Shown: positions 42,802-52,351 of the stretch, piece by piece
Position numbering within the stretch: position 1 is the first letter of the stretch
Layout: each line of letters begins with the position of its first letter
DNA from: CAVXZE01 sp964615365
Lineage (GTDB): Bacteria; Myxococcota_A; UBA9160; UBA6930
Direction: 5' to 3'
DNA length: 64,000 nucleotides
Assembly (NCBI GenBank): GCA_964615365.1
Contig: CAZTOU010000010.1
Coordinates: 68,597-132,596, forward strand
Position numbers and translations under genes: made by a program
Notes under the pieces: model-generated
The model's database searches: none
What the model was told of the DNA's origin: nothing
What the model saw: the letters and a program-made list of their open reading frames with translations, nothing else

Positions 42802-43455
42802 ATGCGCACGGCTCGAGACAATCTATGGCTCGATACATCCTACGCGCCGGGCCCGATGCTCTGGGGGGAGCACGAGGCGGATGTTGCCATTCTCGGCGGC
42901 GGGTTCACCGGCCTGGGAGCCGCCTATTTCGTCAAGCGACGCTTCCCCGACAAACGCGTCATCGTGCTGGAGAGCCAGTACGTCGGCTTCGGCTCCTCGG
43001 GACGCAACTCCGGAGGGGTGAGCGGAAATCTCGGACACAATTACCGGAACCTCAAAGAGAAGTTCGGTCCCGAGAAGTCGACCCAGCTGCACCCACTCAT
43101 CGCCCGGTCCTCCGCAATCGTCGAAGGTCTGATTCGAGAGCACGACATCGCCTGCGACTACGAGAGAACCGGGAGGATGCTCGTAGCGGAAACCGAAAGA
43201 CAGAAGCGCCGACTCGAGGAGGAGGTCGAGGCCTCTCAGGAAATCGGTGGAGCCGCCACCTGGCTCGACAGGGCAGAAGCGCGCAGTCACCTCGGATCGG
43301 TGAATGTGGAAGCTGCCGTGCGATACCCGAACGAGGGCATCGTGAATCCCGTCAAGTTCCTGCGGGGCATGCGAGGGGTCGTCGATTCACTCGGTGTCGA
43401 GGTCTACGAGCATTCGCCCTGCACGCACATCGAGGTGGGGGCGAGGGTGCAGTGA
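42802..43455 (+). pseudogene. FAD-dependent (DAO-type) oxidoreductase, C-terminal half missing
   Basis: The 217-residue frame has 'DVAILGGGFTGLGAAYFVKR', 'VIVLESQYVGFGSSGRNSGG' and 'VNVEAAVRYPNEGIVNPVKF', the N-terminal FAD half of a glycine oxidase/DAO family protein. It stops at 43455 after 'HIEVGARVQ'. The family normally has another 200 or so residues, and no continuation is visible in other frames before the serine acetyltransferase gene. It is probably a deletion remnant. Confidence 0.75.
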
Positions 43456-43527
43456 GGCAGGGCGGCTGTCGGCGTAGGGGGGCGTTGATCTTTCGCCTCG
43501 TCAGAAGAATCTGTGGGTGAATCCGGG

Positions 43528-44493
43528 CTAGATTCCGCCGCCGCCGTCGAAGAGGCCCTGCTGGGCCTGGGCCTGGGTGATGATGCTGTTCGGCGGAACA
43601 CTGTGGATCAGCCAGACGTTGCCGCCGATCACCGAGCCGTGGCCGATGGTGACGCGGCCCAGGATGCTGGCCTCGGAGTAGATGACGACGTCGTCCTCGA
43701 CGATGGGGTGGCGGTCGATCCCCTTGATCGGGTTGCCATCCTCGTCGAGCGGGAAGCTCTTGGCTCCGAGGGTGACGCCCTGATAGAGCCGGACGCGCCT
43801 GCCGATCCTGCAGGTCTCACCGATCACCACGCCGGTGCCGTGATCGATGAAGAAGCCCTCGGCGATGGTCGCGCCGGGGTGGATGTCGATCCCCGTGATG
43901 CTGTGGGCGTGCTCGGTCATCATCCGGGGGATCAGCGGAACGTCCAGCAGGTGGAGCTCGTGGGCCAGCCGGTAGTTCATCACCGCGAGAATCCCCGGGT
44001 AGCAGAAGATGGTCTCCGCCGGATTGGTGGCGGCGGGATCCCCTTCGTAGGCGGCCTGGACGTCGGTCGCCAGAAGCTCTCGCACGGCGGGAAGCCGCGC
44101 CAGGAAGCGCTGAGTGGCCGCGTCCGCCCGGGCGTCGCAGAGCCCGTCGCGCTCCTTGCAGTCGAAGCAGATCCCGCACTTGAGCTGCTGGCGCAGATCG
44201 CGCCGGACCCGGTCGAGAGTGCCCCCGATGTGGAAGGCCAGGTTCTCCTCGGTCAGATCCGAGGGACCGAAGTAGCCAGGGAAGAGCACGCTCCGAAGCG
44301 CCTCGACGATCTCGATCACCGCGTCCCGGGAAGGCAGCGGCTGGCGGGTGGCGCATTCGTGGATCTGCCGCCGGAGACCGTGGGTGGCATCCGAGAGGGC
44401 CGTGACGAGGTCCGCGAGCTGCCCTTCCTCCCTGCTCACCAGGGGCAGCACGGTTCCGGGGCTCGCCGCTCCGTCTGTCTTGCCGCCGTTCAT
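43528..44493 (-). CDS. serine O-acetyltransferase (EpsC/CysE-type) with Cys-rich N-terminal domain
   Basis: This 321-residue protein has a left-handed beta-helix C-terminal domain with hexapeptide repeats and the active-site segment 'MTEHAHSITGIDIHPGATIA', 'FFIDHGTGVVIGETC', 'GVTLGAKSF' and 'IGGNVWLIHSVPPNS'. The helical N-terminal part is longer than in E. coli CysE and includes 'KCGICFDCKERDGLC'. It makes O-acetylserine, the cysteine precursor. It lies downstream of the glycyl radical enzyme gene on the same strand, separated by about 90 bases. Confidence 0.82.
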   Translation of the reverse strand: MNGGKTDGAASPGTVLPLVSREEGQLADLVTALSDATHGLRRQIHECATRQPLPSRDAVIEIVEALRSVLFPGYFGPSDLTEENLAFHIGGTLDRVRRDLRQQLKCGICFDCKERDGLCDARADAATQRFLARLPAVRELLATDVQAAYEGDPAATNPAETIFCYPGILAVMNYRLAHELHLLDVPLIPRMMTEHAHSITGIDIHPGATIAEGFFIDHGTGVVIGETCRIGRRVRLYQGVTLGAKSFPLDEDGNPIKGIDRHPIVEDDVVIYSEASILGRVTIGHGSVIGGNVWLIHSVPPNSIITQAQAQQGLFDGGGGI

Positions 44494-44580
44494 CGCCGTC
44501 CTCGCACCTCCCGCACCCAGACATAGTGTACCAGCGACCGCGAGCGCGGACAGGACCCTGACGCGGGGTGGTGACGGGGT

Positions 44581-47046
44581 CTATCCGACCTCGGACAGCT
44601 CCGTGCGGGCGATGAACTCGTCCTGCATGGCCCGACTCAGGTCCACGAAGCGAGCGCTGTAGCCGGCCACGCGCACCAGCAGGTCCTGGTACTCCTCGGG
44701 GCGCTCCTGGGCATCGCGGAGCGTCTCGGCGCCGACCACGTCCACCTGCAGCTGCTGTCCCCCCAGCCGGAAGTAGGTGCGGATCAGATTGCCGAAGTTC
44801 AGGGCGCCCTCCGCACCGCGGATCGCCGACGGGTGGAACTTCAGGTTGAATGCCGATCCGTTCAGGATCCGCCGATAGTCGAACTTGGCCGCCGACTTCA
44901 TCGCCAGGGTCGGCCCCTTCCGATCTCTTCCGTGCGCAGGAGAGATCCCCACCGAGAGGGGAGTTCCGCGCTTCCTGCCGTCGGGCGTGGCGGCGGTCAG
45001 GGCCCCCATGGCCACGTGGGTGGTCACCGAGTAGACGCTGGTGGAGAAGGAGCCGCCTCTCGGATTTGGATATCTGTCGAGCTCGCCGGAGAAGATCTCG
45101 ATCAGCTCCCGGGCGATCTCATCCACCTCGTCCTCGTCGTTGCCGTACTTCGGCGCCCGGTTGAGGAACATCATCCGGGTGTCCTCGCGACCTTCGAAGT
45201 CGTTCGTGAGGATCTCGATCATCTCGTCCATCGAGATCTTCTTCTCATCGAAGACGAACTTCTTGATCGCCATCAGCGAGTCGGCCACGACGGCGGTCCC
45301 CACCGCGTTGCCCCCGGTGAGGTTGTATCGCGCACCTCCGGACTTGACGTCACGCCCCACTTCGATGCAGTCGCGAATCACCGCGGACTGAAACGGGCAG
45401 GGGAGGAGACCTCTGTGGGCCGCTCCGATCGCCTGGAAGCACGCCGCCAGGTGGTGGATGAAGTGCGCCACCTGGGCCCGGTAGGCATCCTTGAATTCCT
45501 GATAAGACCGGAAGTCTCTCGGATCGCCGGTATCCGCCCCCTCCCTTCCCAGCAGCAGGCTCTTCCCGCCGCCGAGCACCATCTCCAGGCACAGGACGGT
45601 GTTGACGAAGAAGGCGTCGGTGGAGGCGTAGGTGAGTCCGGAGGGGGTGGGCTCCACGCAGCCGATGATGGCGTAGTCCCGGGCATCCTCCGCGGTCACG
45701 CCCCGCGCCGTGTAGGCGGGGACGATGACGTCGTCGTTCACCACCTGGAGGCTCACCGACCCCCCTGCCATCACCTCCGCCACGCGGCACCGGAACGCCT
45801 CGGGGGTCTCCGCGTGGAGCCTGGCTGCGGAGTTCGGTTGGATGGTCTTCATCTCCTCCGCGGCGTCGAGAAACAGGAAGGAGAGATCGTTGGTCGCGTC
45901 CCGGCCCTGCCGATCGACGCCGCCGATGGTGACCTCGAGGAAGGAGGTGTTTCCCCCGATTCCGATCGTCGCGATCCCCTCCATGAGATCGACGGTCTCG
46001 CTCGCCTTGAGGAAGAGACACTCGATCAGCTCGAGGGCGTCCTCGCGGGCCAGGTCGCCACGCTGGAGCTCCCCCTGCAGCAGCGGCCAGAGGATCTGGT
46101 CCAGCCTGCCGAAGGCGTGGGCCACCCCCCCGTCGTCGAGCATCACCCCGAGGTGCACGAACCAGACGAGCTGGAGCGCCTCCCAGAAGCTGCGCGGCGG
46201 CCGGGCGGAAACGCCCCGGCAGATCTCGGCGATCTCCCTGAGCTCCCCTCGCCTCTCGGGATCCGTCTCTTCCCGAGCCATCTCGGCGGCCAGCGCGCCG
46301 TAGCGCGCCGCAAAGCGAACCATGCCGCCCACGGCGATGGACGCCGCTCGCAGAAACTGCCGCCTCTCCAACCCATCAGGCGTGCTGAGGTCGAGCCCGG
46401 CCAACTCCCGCTCGATCCGGTCCGCGATTCCCGTGAGACCCAGCTCCACCACCATCTGGTAGTCGGGTGAGCAGTGCCCCACCCCGTTCAGGAACTCGTT
46501 CTCGACGACGAATACACCCGCCTCCAGGGCGGTCGAAGACTCCGGAGCGAGCAGCGCCGCGAAACGGTCCCTCGCCCCTCGCCCCCGCCAGAAGGGGAGG
46601 ATCTCGGACCGCAGGGCGGCCTTGTCCTCCTCCGAGACGTGAAACCTCTGCAGCTCGCGCGAGGAGAAGAGATCGAGCTCGGCCTCGATCCAGGCGGGCT
46701 TGACCTCGGGAAAGAGCGGAGCGCCTACGCGGCGGCTGGTCCGGTGTCCCACCAGCAGCTCTCCCGGGCAGATGCGGATGGGCATCTCCTCCAGGGTCTT
46801 CCGAAAGGCCATGGCCCGGGTCACCTGAGCGGGCTGGTGTGGATTCGCCCGGTACACGTCGGTGTAGCAGCGAGCCCTCTCGATGCAGACCTCCCAGGGG
46901 CTGGTAAGGACCTCCCGTCGGAGCGCCCTCACCCTCTCGGTGCAACCCCGTCCCGAAGCCGGGGGGAGTGCTCTGTCCTTCTCGATCTTCGTTCGCCTTC
47001 GGCTCGCTGCGCGACCTTCGGTCTTGCCTTCCGCGGCTTGCGCCAT
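44581..47046 (-). CDS. glycyl radical enzyme 1 (PFL-like, CxE active site)
   Basis: This 821-residue glycyl radical enzyme has its active-site loop 'DYAIIGCVEPTPSG' with Cys463 and Glu465 (the Cys-x-Glu pair of the non-PFL eliminase and decarboxylase groups) and the radical site 'RVAGYSARFVDL' with Gly795. The N-terminal barrel is complete ('GHCSPDYQMVVELGLTGIAD'). Its activase gene lies 37 bases upstream in the same operon, with PaaK, PaaI, Kor and Ior genes before that. It cannot be assigned to glycerol dehydratase, choline lyase or arylacetate decarboxylase by motif alone; context favours an aryl-acid or related substrate. Confidence 0.82.
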   Translation of the reverse strand: MAQAAEGKTEGRAASRRRTKIEKDRALPPASGRGCTERVRALRREVLTSPWEVCIERARCYTDVYRANPHQPAQVTRAMAFRKTLEEMPIRICPGELLVGHRTSRRVGAPLFPEVKPAWIEAELDLFSSRELQRFHVSEEDKAALRSEILPFWRGRGARDRFAALLAPESSTALEAGVFVVENEFLNGVGHCSPDYQMVVELGLTGIADRIERELAGLDLSTPDGLERRQFLRAASIAVGGMVRFAARYGALAAEMAREETDPERRGELREIAEICRGVSARPPRSFWEALQLVWFVHLGVMLDDGGVAHAFGRLDQILWPLLQGELQRGDLAREDALELIECLFLKASETVDLMEGIATIGIGGNTSFLEVTIGGVDRQGRDATNDLSFLFLDAAEEMKTIQPNSAARLHAETPEAFRCRVAEVMAGGSVSLQVVNDDVIVPAYTARGVTAEDARDYAIIGCVEPTPSGLTYASTDAFFVNTVLCLEMVLGGGKSLLLGREGADTGDPRDFRSYQEFKDAYRAQVAHFIHHLAACFQAIGAAHRGLLPCPFQSAVIRDCIEVGRDVKSGGARYNLTGGNAVGTAVVADSLMAIKKFVFDEKKISMDEMIEILTNDFEGREDTRMMFLNRAPKYGNDEDEVDEIARELIEIFSGELDRYPNPRGGSFSTSVYSVTTHVAMGALTAATPDGRKRGTPLSVGISPAHGRDRKGPTLAMKSAAKFDYRRILNGSAFNLKFHPSAIRGAEGALNFGNLIRTYFRLGGQQLQVDVVGAETLRDAQERPEEYQDLLVRVAGYSARFVDLSRAMQDEFIARTELSEVG

Positions 47047-47083
47047 CCCGCCGTGCCTCCGCGGGTCGATCCTCGTCTCGAGG

Positions 47084-47977
47084 CTAACCCCCTACCCTGA
47101 CCAGGATACCCCTCTCTTCGAAGATCTTCCCGATCGCCTGCATCTCCGCCTCGCTGGGCGCATCGAGCTGGAGAGCGGGCTGGCGGCTACCGACCAGGTC
47201 TCGCTTGGCCTCTCCCCATCCGTGGTAGGGAAGGAGGTGAACCTGCTCGAACCTCCCCTCGAGGCATGCGGCGATCTGATCCAGATTGGCGGGAAGCGCC
47301 GTGTGCTCGGGGACGATCGGGACCCTGGGGATGACCGCGACCTCCGATCGGCGGAGCTCGTCCAGGTTGGACAGGATCCGCTCATTGGTCGACCCGGTGA
47401 AGGCCTTGTGGAGGGAGGAATCGATGGCCTTGACGTCGTAGAGGATCAGATCGACGAAGGGGAGGATCCTCTGAAACGCGTCGAAGCCGACCGCCCCGCT
47501 GGTCTCGACGGCCACCGAGATCCCCGCGTCGCGACAGGCGGAGCAGAACTCCTCCACGAAGTCGATCTGGAGCAGGGGCTCTCCTCCCGAGAGGGTCACC
47601 CCCCCGCCCGAATCCTCGTAGAAGGGGCGGTCCCGGAGCACCTCGCGGAGCAGCGCGTCCCTCTCCCATTTCTCTCCGAAGATTCGCAGGGCCTCCGCAT
47701 GACACGGGTCGATGCAGTCCCCACAGACGGTGCAGCGGGCCCTGTCGATCCGCTTGTCCCCGCGGAGGATCGCCCCTTCTGGGCAGGCCTCCTCGCAGTG
47801 GTGGCAGCCGATGCACCGGTCCCGTGCGAACCCGATCTCGGGACGGCGCTGCATGGATTCCGGGTTCTGGCACCACCGGCAGCGGAGCGGGCACCCCTTG
47901 AAGAATACGACGGTCCGGATCCCCGGGCCGTCGTGCACCGAATAGCGCTGGATGTCGAAGACCAGCGCCTCGCTCAC
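47084..47977 (-). CDS. glycyl-radical-enzyme activating enzyme 1 (radical SAM)
   Basis: This 297-residue protein has the start pattern 'DIQRYSVHDGPGIRTVVFFK', the cluster motif 'GCPLRCRWC' (Cys29, 33, 36), two standard four-Cys ferredoxin motifs at Cys55-65 and Cys82-92, and 'GGGVTLSGGEPLLQ'. It makes the glycyl radical on the enzyme encoded immediately downstream. Its start overlaps the PaaK stop by four bases, so it is made in the same operon. Confidence 0.9.
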   Translation of the reverse strand: MSEALVFDIQRYSVHDGPGIRTVVFFKGCPLRCRWCQNPESMQRRPEIGFARDRCIGCHHCEEACPEGAILRGDKRIDRARCTVCGDCIDPCHAEALRIFGEKWERDALLREVLRDRPFYEDSGGGVTLSGGEPLLQIDFVEEFCSACRDAGISVAVETSGAVGFDAFQRILPFVDLILYDVKAIDSSLHKAFTGSTNERILSNLDELRRSEVAVIPRVPIVPEHTALPANLDQIAACLEGRFEQVHLLPYHGWGEAKRDLVGSRQPALQLDAPSEAEMQAIGKIFEERGILVRVGG

Positions 47978-49287
47978 GAATCGTCGCTCCGCCGGTCGCA
48001 GACGTGCTTCGCCTTTCCCTGGGAGCGCTCGATCTCTCCCTCCGCCAGAATCCGAACCCGCGTGGCCAGACCGACGTAGGACTTGACCTCGTGCTGCAGC
48101 GCCTCGGCGATGCGGCGTCTCTCGGACTCATCCGCACTCGCGTGGGCCGGGTGCATCTCCACCAGCACGTCGAGCCGATCCAGATGGCCGTCCCGGTAGA
48201 GATCGAGCAGGTAGTAGGGGGAAAGCTGCGGCTGGGCGAGCACCAGCTCCTCGATCTGGGTGGGGTAGACGTTGACTCCACGAATGATCAGCATGTCGTC
48301 GCTTCGCGCCGCTACCCGCGCCATGCGCCGCATGCAACCGATGTTGGGCGGAAGCAGGCGGGTCAGATCGCGGGTGCGGTAGCGGATCATCGGCAGCGCC
48401 TCTTTGGTGAGCGTGGTCAGCACCAGCTCCCCTTCCTCGCCCTCCGGGAGCACCTCGCCGCTCTCGGGATCGATGACCTCCGGGTAGAAGTGGTCCTCCC
48501 AGACGGTCGGAGCCCCCTTGGACTCCGCGAACTCCTGGGAGACGCCCGGGCCCACCACCTCCGAGAGCCCGTAGAGATCGAGCGCCTCGATTCCGAAGCG
48601 CCCCTCGATCTCCTTCCGCATCGGCTCGCTCCAGGGCTCGGCTCCGAAGATTCCGATCCGGAGCGAGCTGTCTCGAGGGTCGATTCCTTGACGCTCGAAC
48701 TCGTCGGCGATGGTCAGCACGTAGGAGGGCGTGCCCATCAGGACGTCGGGCTCCAGGTCGGTGATCAGCTGAACCTGTCGCGCCGTCTGACCCACCGACA
48801 CCGGGATCACCGCGCAGCCGAGGGACTCGGCCCCGTAGTGAGCACCGAGCCCACCCGTGAAGAGCCCGTAGCCGAATGCCACGTGGAGCGTGTCTCCCGG
48901 CCGCACGCCGGCCACCTGGAGCGACCGGGCCACCAGCTCCGTCCAGACCTGGATGTCGCTGCGCGTATAGCCGACCACGGTCGACTTCCCGGTCGTGCCG
49001 CTCGATGCGTGCACGCGCACCAGGTCCTCCCGCGGCACGGCGAAGAGGCCGAAGGGGTAGTTGTCGCGCAGGTCTTGCTTGGTGGTGAAGGGAAAGCGCG
49101 CCAGATCTCCGAGCGACTCGAGGTGCTGGGGTCGGACGCCGGCCGCGTCGAACTTCGCGCGATAGGCGGGGACGTTGGCGTAGACGCTCTCGAGCGTCTG
49201 CCGCAGCCGCTCGAGCTGCAGCTCCTCGAGCTGCTCGGTCGTGCCCGTGCGGATCAATGGGTTCTCGGGGAGTGTCGGTTCCGTCAT
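47974..49287 (-). CDS. paaK: phenylacetate-CoA ligase-like AMP-forming enzyme
   Basis: This 437-residue ANL-family ligase has 'FAVPREDLVRVHASSGTTGK' (ATP loop), 'DLYGLSEVVGPGVSQEF', 'YRTRDLTRLLPPNIGC' and 'SDDMLIIRGVNVYPTQIEEL', the blocks of PaaK. It couples an aryl acid (phenylacetate or similar) to CoA with ATP. Since the Ior complex can also make arylacetyl-CoA, it may equally work in reverse. It overlaps the activase gene by four bases and follows the PaaI gene by 24. Confidence 0.87.
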   Translation of the reverse strand: MTEPTLPENPLIRTGTTEQLEELQLERLRQTLESVYANVPAYRAKFDAAGVRPQHLESLGDLARFPFTTKQDLRDNYPFGLFAVPREDLVRVHASSGTTGKSTVVGYTRSDIQVWTELVARSLQVAGVRPGDTLHVAFGYGLFTGGLGAHYGAESLGCAVIPVSVGQTARQVQLITDLEPDVLMGTPSYVLTIADEFERQGIDPRDSSLRIGIFGAEPWSEPMRKEIEGRFGIEALDLYGLSEVVGPGVSQEFAESKGAPTVWEDHFYPEVIDPESGEVLPEGEEGELVLTTLTKEALPMIRYRTRDLTRLLPPNIGCMRRMARVAARSDDMLIIRGVNVYPTQIEELVLAQPQLSPYYLLDLYRDGHLDRLDVLVEMHPAHASADESERRRIAEALQHEVKSYVGLATRVRILAEGEIERSQGKAKHVCDRRSDDS

Positions 49288-49311
49288 CTCTTCCTGCTCT
49301 ACTGGATCGGC

Positions 49312-49785
49312 TCAGTCGCCGTGCTGATTCGAATTCTCCGGAGCCTCCAGCTCCGGGAAGATCGCCCCGGCGACGCAGCGGGAGCGGCCGCGGAAGAACG
49401 CGATCGGCTCGCCATCCTGGTCCACGACCCGAACGTCGTAGATACCGCTGCGGCCGACCAGGGAACGCTCTTCGGCGTTCGCCGTCAACCGATCGCCTCG
49501 TCGGGCGACGCGAACGTAGTCGATGCTGGAGCCCGCGGCGACGGTCTTTCGATTGCGGCTGTTGCACGAGTACTCGAAGGCGCAGTCCGCCAGCGAGAAG
49601 ATGATGCCGCCGTGACAGGTCTCCACGCTGTTGGTCATGTCGTCGCGCACCAGGAGGCTCACGCGCGCCCGGCCCGGCGCCATCTCGTCGAGGGTGACGC
49701 CCAACGCGCGCGCCAGACGGTTCCTCTCGTGCATGTGAGCCCCGCACGCCTCGGCGATTTCCTGCGGCGAACGATCCTTCCTCAT
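49312..49785 (-). CDS. paaI: PaaI-type hotdog thioesterase
   Basis: This 157-residue hotdog-fold protein has 'MTNSVETCHGGIIFSLADCA' with the conserved His-Gly-Gly, and 'GSSIDYVRVARRGDRLTANA'. This is the PaaI pattern, releasing CoA from blocked aryl-CoA esters. It overlaps the korC stop by four bases and precedes paaK, the usual neighbour. Confidence 0.85.
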   Translation of the reverse strand: MRKDRSPQEIAEACGAHMHERNRLARALGVTLDEMAPGRARVSLLVRDDMTNSVETCHGGIIFSLADCAFEYSCNSRNRKTVAAGSSIDYVRVARRGDRLTANAEERSLVGRSGIYDVRVVDQDGEPIAFFRGRSRCVAGAIFPELEAPENSNQHGD

Positions 49786-50375
49786 GCCGGGCTCCCTCCT
49801 TCGGCGAACTCCAGTGTCACCGAGGAAGGCGACGAAGCGCTCAGGCGGCGGCCGGCCGCTGCGGCTTCGAGATTGAGGTCGACGAAGCGGGCCGGGCTGG
49901 TGCTCCGGATCGCATCCTCCAAAGACGAGGCGCTGCAGAGATCCGCGAGCCGCGCCAGCGCGCCGAGACCGACCAGGTTCGCGACGCGCGGATCGCCGAG
50001 CTCCTGGGCCGAGTCGAGGAGCGGCAGGGCGAACAGGGCGAAGTCACCCCGGGGAGGATGCGGAACGCGCTTCTGGTCCAGCAGCACCAGACCCCGCGGC
50101 TTCATCCGCTGCGCGGTCGGCTCGGCCGCAATCTGATCGAGGATCAGCGCGCTGTCGAGCGCCGTGGCGAGCGGAAAGTCGAGGGCGCCGTCGCTGGCCA
50201 CCAGGTCGGTCCGGCTCATCCCGCCGCGCGAGGTCGGCTCGAAGCTCTGCGACTGCGCCACACAGAGGCCCTCGAGCGTGAGCGCCTCGGCCAGGATGGC
50301 GCCCGCCACCAGCAGTCCCTGCCCTCCGCTCCCGCAGAGCCGGATCTCGATCTCCCGCGAGATCCGCTCAGCCAT
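49782..50375 (-). CDS. korC: 2-oxoacid:ferredoxin oxidoreductase gamma subunit
   Basis: This 197-residue protein has the gamma-domain start 'EIRLCGSGGQGLLVAGAILA' and 'QSFEPTSRGGMSRTDLVASD', which interact with CoA/ferredoxin in this family. It overlaps korB by 8 bases. With korA and korB it makes the three-subunit part of a 2-oxoglutarate- or 2-oxoacid-type complex; the ferredoxin subunit is fused to iorB (52352-53299). Confidence 0.85.
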   Translation of the reverse strand: MAERISREIEIRLCGSGGQGLLVAGAILAEALTLEGLCVAQSQSFEPTSRGGMSRTDLVASDGALDFPLATALDSALILDQIAAEPTAQRMKPRGLVLLDQKRVPHPPRGDFALFALPLLDSAQELGDPRVANLVGLGALARLADLCSASSLEDAIRSTSPARFVDLNLEAAAAGRRLSASSPSSVTLEFAEGGSPA

Positions 50376-51201
50376 CTCTCCTCCTGGCGGCGCGGCTGCG
50401 CAAGACCTCCAGGTATTCGGGACGCTCGTGATGCGCCAGCACCCCGGTCTTCCAGGAGCCGGGCCGGAAGGGTCGCTCGTCTTCGCCCCCGTAGGATTCG
50501 GGACGGACTCCCTCCTTCTGGCGCAGGATCATCTCCGGCGAGCTCCCCAGGTCGTTCTTGCGCCCGTAGATCTCGGTGCAGTCCGACAGCACCTCGATGA
50601 ACGAAAAGCCGCGGTGTGCGATCCCCTCCTTGATCAGCTTCACCAGCGCCGGCGCCTGCATGGTGGTCTCGCGTCCGACCAGGCCGGCCCCGGCCGCGGC
50701 GGCCAGCGCGCAGGCATCGAACCCCGGCTCGTGGTTTCCCAGCGGCGTGGTGGTGGTGAATCGATCCTCGCTGGTAGTCGGTGAGACCTGCCCCCCGGTC
50801 ATCCCGTAGATCTCGTTGTTCAGCATGAGACAGGTGAGATCGAGGTTTCGCCGGCAGGCGTGTACCAGATGATTCCCGCCGATCGCCAGGCAGTCGCCGT
50901 CGCCCGTCACGACGATCACCTCGAGGTCGGGTCTGGCGAGCTTCAGGCCCGTAGCGAAGGTGATGGGACGCCCGTGCGTGACGTGGACCGTGTTGGCGTC
51001 GACGTAGGCCGCGATCCTCCCCGAGCAGCCGATCCCGGAGACCAGCGTCAGTCGGTCCCGGGAAATGCCGAGCTCGTGGATGGCCCGGAGCAGCGCGCGG
51101 AGCGCGATCCCGTGACCGCAACCCGGGCACATGAAGTGCGGCATCATCGCTTCGCGCAGCCAATCGCGAATCTCGAAGCGGCTCTCGGTCCCGTCAGCCA
51201 C
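50368..51201 (-). CDS. korB: 2-oxoacid:ferredoxin oxidoreductase beta (TPP) subunit
   Basis: This 277-residue thiamine-diphosphate subunit has 'MCPGCGHGIALRALLRAIHE', 'SGIGCSGRIAAYVD', 'HGRPITFATGLKLARPDLEV' and 'VTGDGDCLAIGGNHLVHACR' followed by Asn-Asn of the TPP motif. It overlaps korA by 8 bases. Substrate choice (2-oxoglutarate, branched-chain or aryl 2-oxoacid) cannot be read from it. Confidence 0.88.
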   Translation of the reverse strand: MADGTESRFEIRDWLREAMMPHFMCPGCGHGIALRALLRAIHELGISRDRLTLVSGIGCSGRIAAYVDANTVHVTHGRPITFATGLKLARPDLEVIVVTGDGDCLAIGGNHLVHACRRNLDLTCLMLNNEIYGMTGGQVSPTTSEDRFTTTTPLGNHEPGFDACALAAAAGAGLVGRETTMQAPALVKLIKEGIAHRGFSFIEVLSDCTEIYGRKNDLGSSPEMILRQKEGVRPESYGGEDERPFRPGSWKTGVLAHHERPEYLEVLRSRAARRRDG

Positions 51202-52351
51202 GGCTCGCCAGCCCCCTCAACCGCTCCAGAATCTCGCCCGGCGCGATCGGCTGTCCGTCGATTCGGCCGAGCCGCTCGACCCCGCCGCCGGGTGCGCAGT
51301 GGCGCTCCACTTCGAGGCAGAGCTGCCCCGCGCTCATCTCCGGCACCAGCACCGCGGCGGCGCGTTCGGCGACCTCGCGAAACGCCTGCTCCGGAAAGGG
51401 CCAGATGGTGATTGGGCGGAAGAGGCCCGCTCGGATCCCCTCCTCGCGCGCCTGCCGGACCGCGCGCAGCGCGGAGCGCGCCGTGATTCCGTAGGCCACG
51501 ACCAGCACCTCGGCGTCCTGGCAGTCGACCGTCTCGAAGGACTCGATGGCCTCGCGGTGTCGGTCGAGCTTGCCGAGCAGGCGACCCATCACCCGATCCA
51601 CGGCTGCGGGATCCTGGGTCGGAAAGCCGTCCTCGGCATGGGTCAGTCCGGTGATGTGGATCCGGTAGCCGTCGCCGGGACGCGCCATCACCGGGATTCC
51701 GTCGTCGCCGGCGGCGTAGGGCTGGAACTCCTCTCTGGGACCGTTCTCCCAGTGGCGCTCGACGACCTCGGGCGCACCGCGGGCGGGCAGCTCGACGGTC
51801 TCGATCAGATGCCCCACCACCTCGTCGTACAGCACCACCACGGGCACGCGGTAGCGCTCCGACAGGTTGAAGGCCCGCACCGTCTCCGACCAGATCTCGG
51901 CCACCGACGCGGGCGTGAGCACGATCACGGGATGGTCCCCGTGCGCCCCCCAGCGCGCCTGCATCAGGTCGCTCTGCGAGGGCCGCGTGGGCATCCCGGT
52001 CCCGGGGCCACCGCGCATCACGTTCACGATCACACAGGGGATCTCGGTTCCGGATGCGAAGCCCAGGTGCTCCTGCAGCAGCGAGAAGCCGGGGCCGCTG
52101 GTGGCGGTCATCGCCCTCATGCCTCCCAGCGATGCACCCAGCACTGCGCCCAATGAGGCGATCTCGTCCTCCATCTGGATGAAGATGCCGTCCACCCTGG
52201 GAAGCTCGACGGCCATCCGCTCGGCGACCTCCGAGGACGGAGTGATCGGGTAGCCGGCGTAGAAGCGGCAGCCCGCCGCCACCGCTCCGAGGGCGCAGGC
52301 GTGGTTCCCCTGCAGGTTCCGTCTGGTTCCGGCGGTCTCGGGAGCGGGCAT
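51194..52351 (-). CDS. korA: 2-oxoacid:ferredoxin oxidoreductase alpha subunit
   Basis: This 385-residue protein has 'LQGNHACALGAVAAGCRFYA', 'GYPITPSSEVAERMA', 'EDEIASLGAVLGASLGGMRA' with 'TATSGPGFSLLQEHLGFA', and 'VMRGGPGTGMPTRPSQSDLM', the blocks of KorA/VorB alpha subunits. It starts directly (0 bp) after the stop of the iorB-ferredoxin fusion gene, so the two complexes are made together. Confidence 0.88.
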   Translation of the reverse strand: MPAPETAGTRRNLQGNHACALGAVAAGCRFYAGYPITPSSEVAERMAVELPRVDGIFIQMEDEIASLGAVLGASLGGMRAMTATSGPGFSLLQEHLGFASGTEIPCVIVNVMRGGPGTGMPTRPSQSDLMQARWGAHGDHPVIVLTPASVAEIWSETVRAFNLSERYRVPVVVLYDEVVGHLIETVELPARGAPEVVERHWENGPREEFQPYAAGDDGIPVMARPGDGYRIHITGLTHAEDGFPTQDPAAVDRVMGRLLGKLDRHREAIESFETVDCQDAEVLVVAYGITARSALRAVRQAREEGIRAGLFRPITIWPFPEQAFREVAERAAAVLVPEMSAGQLCLEVERHCAPGGGVERLGRIDGQPIAPGEILERLRGLASRG

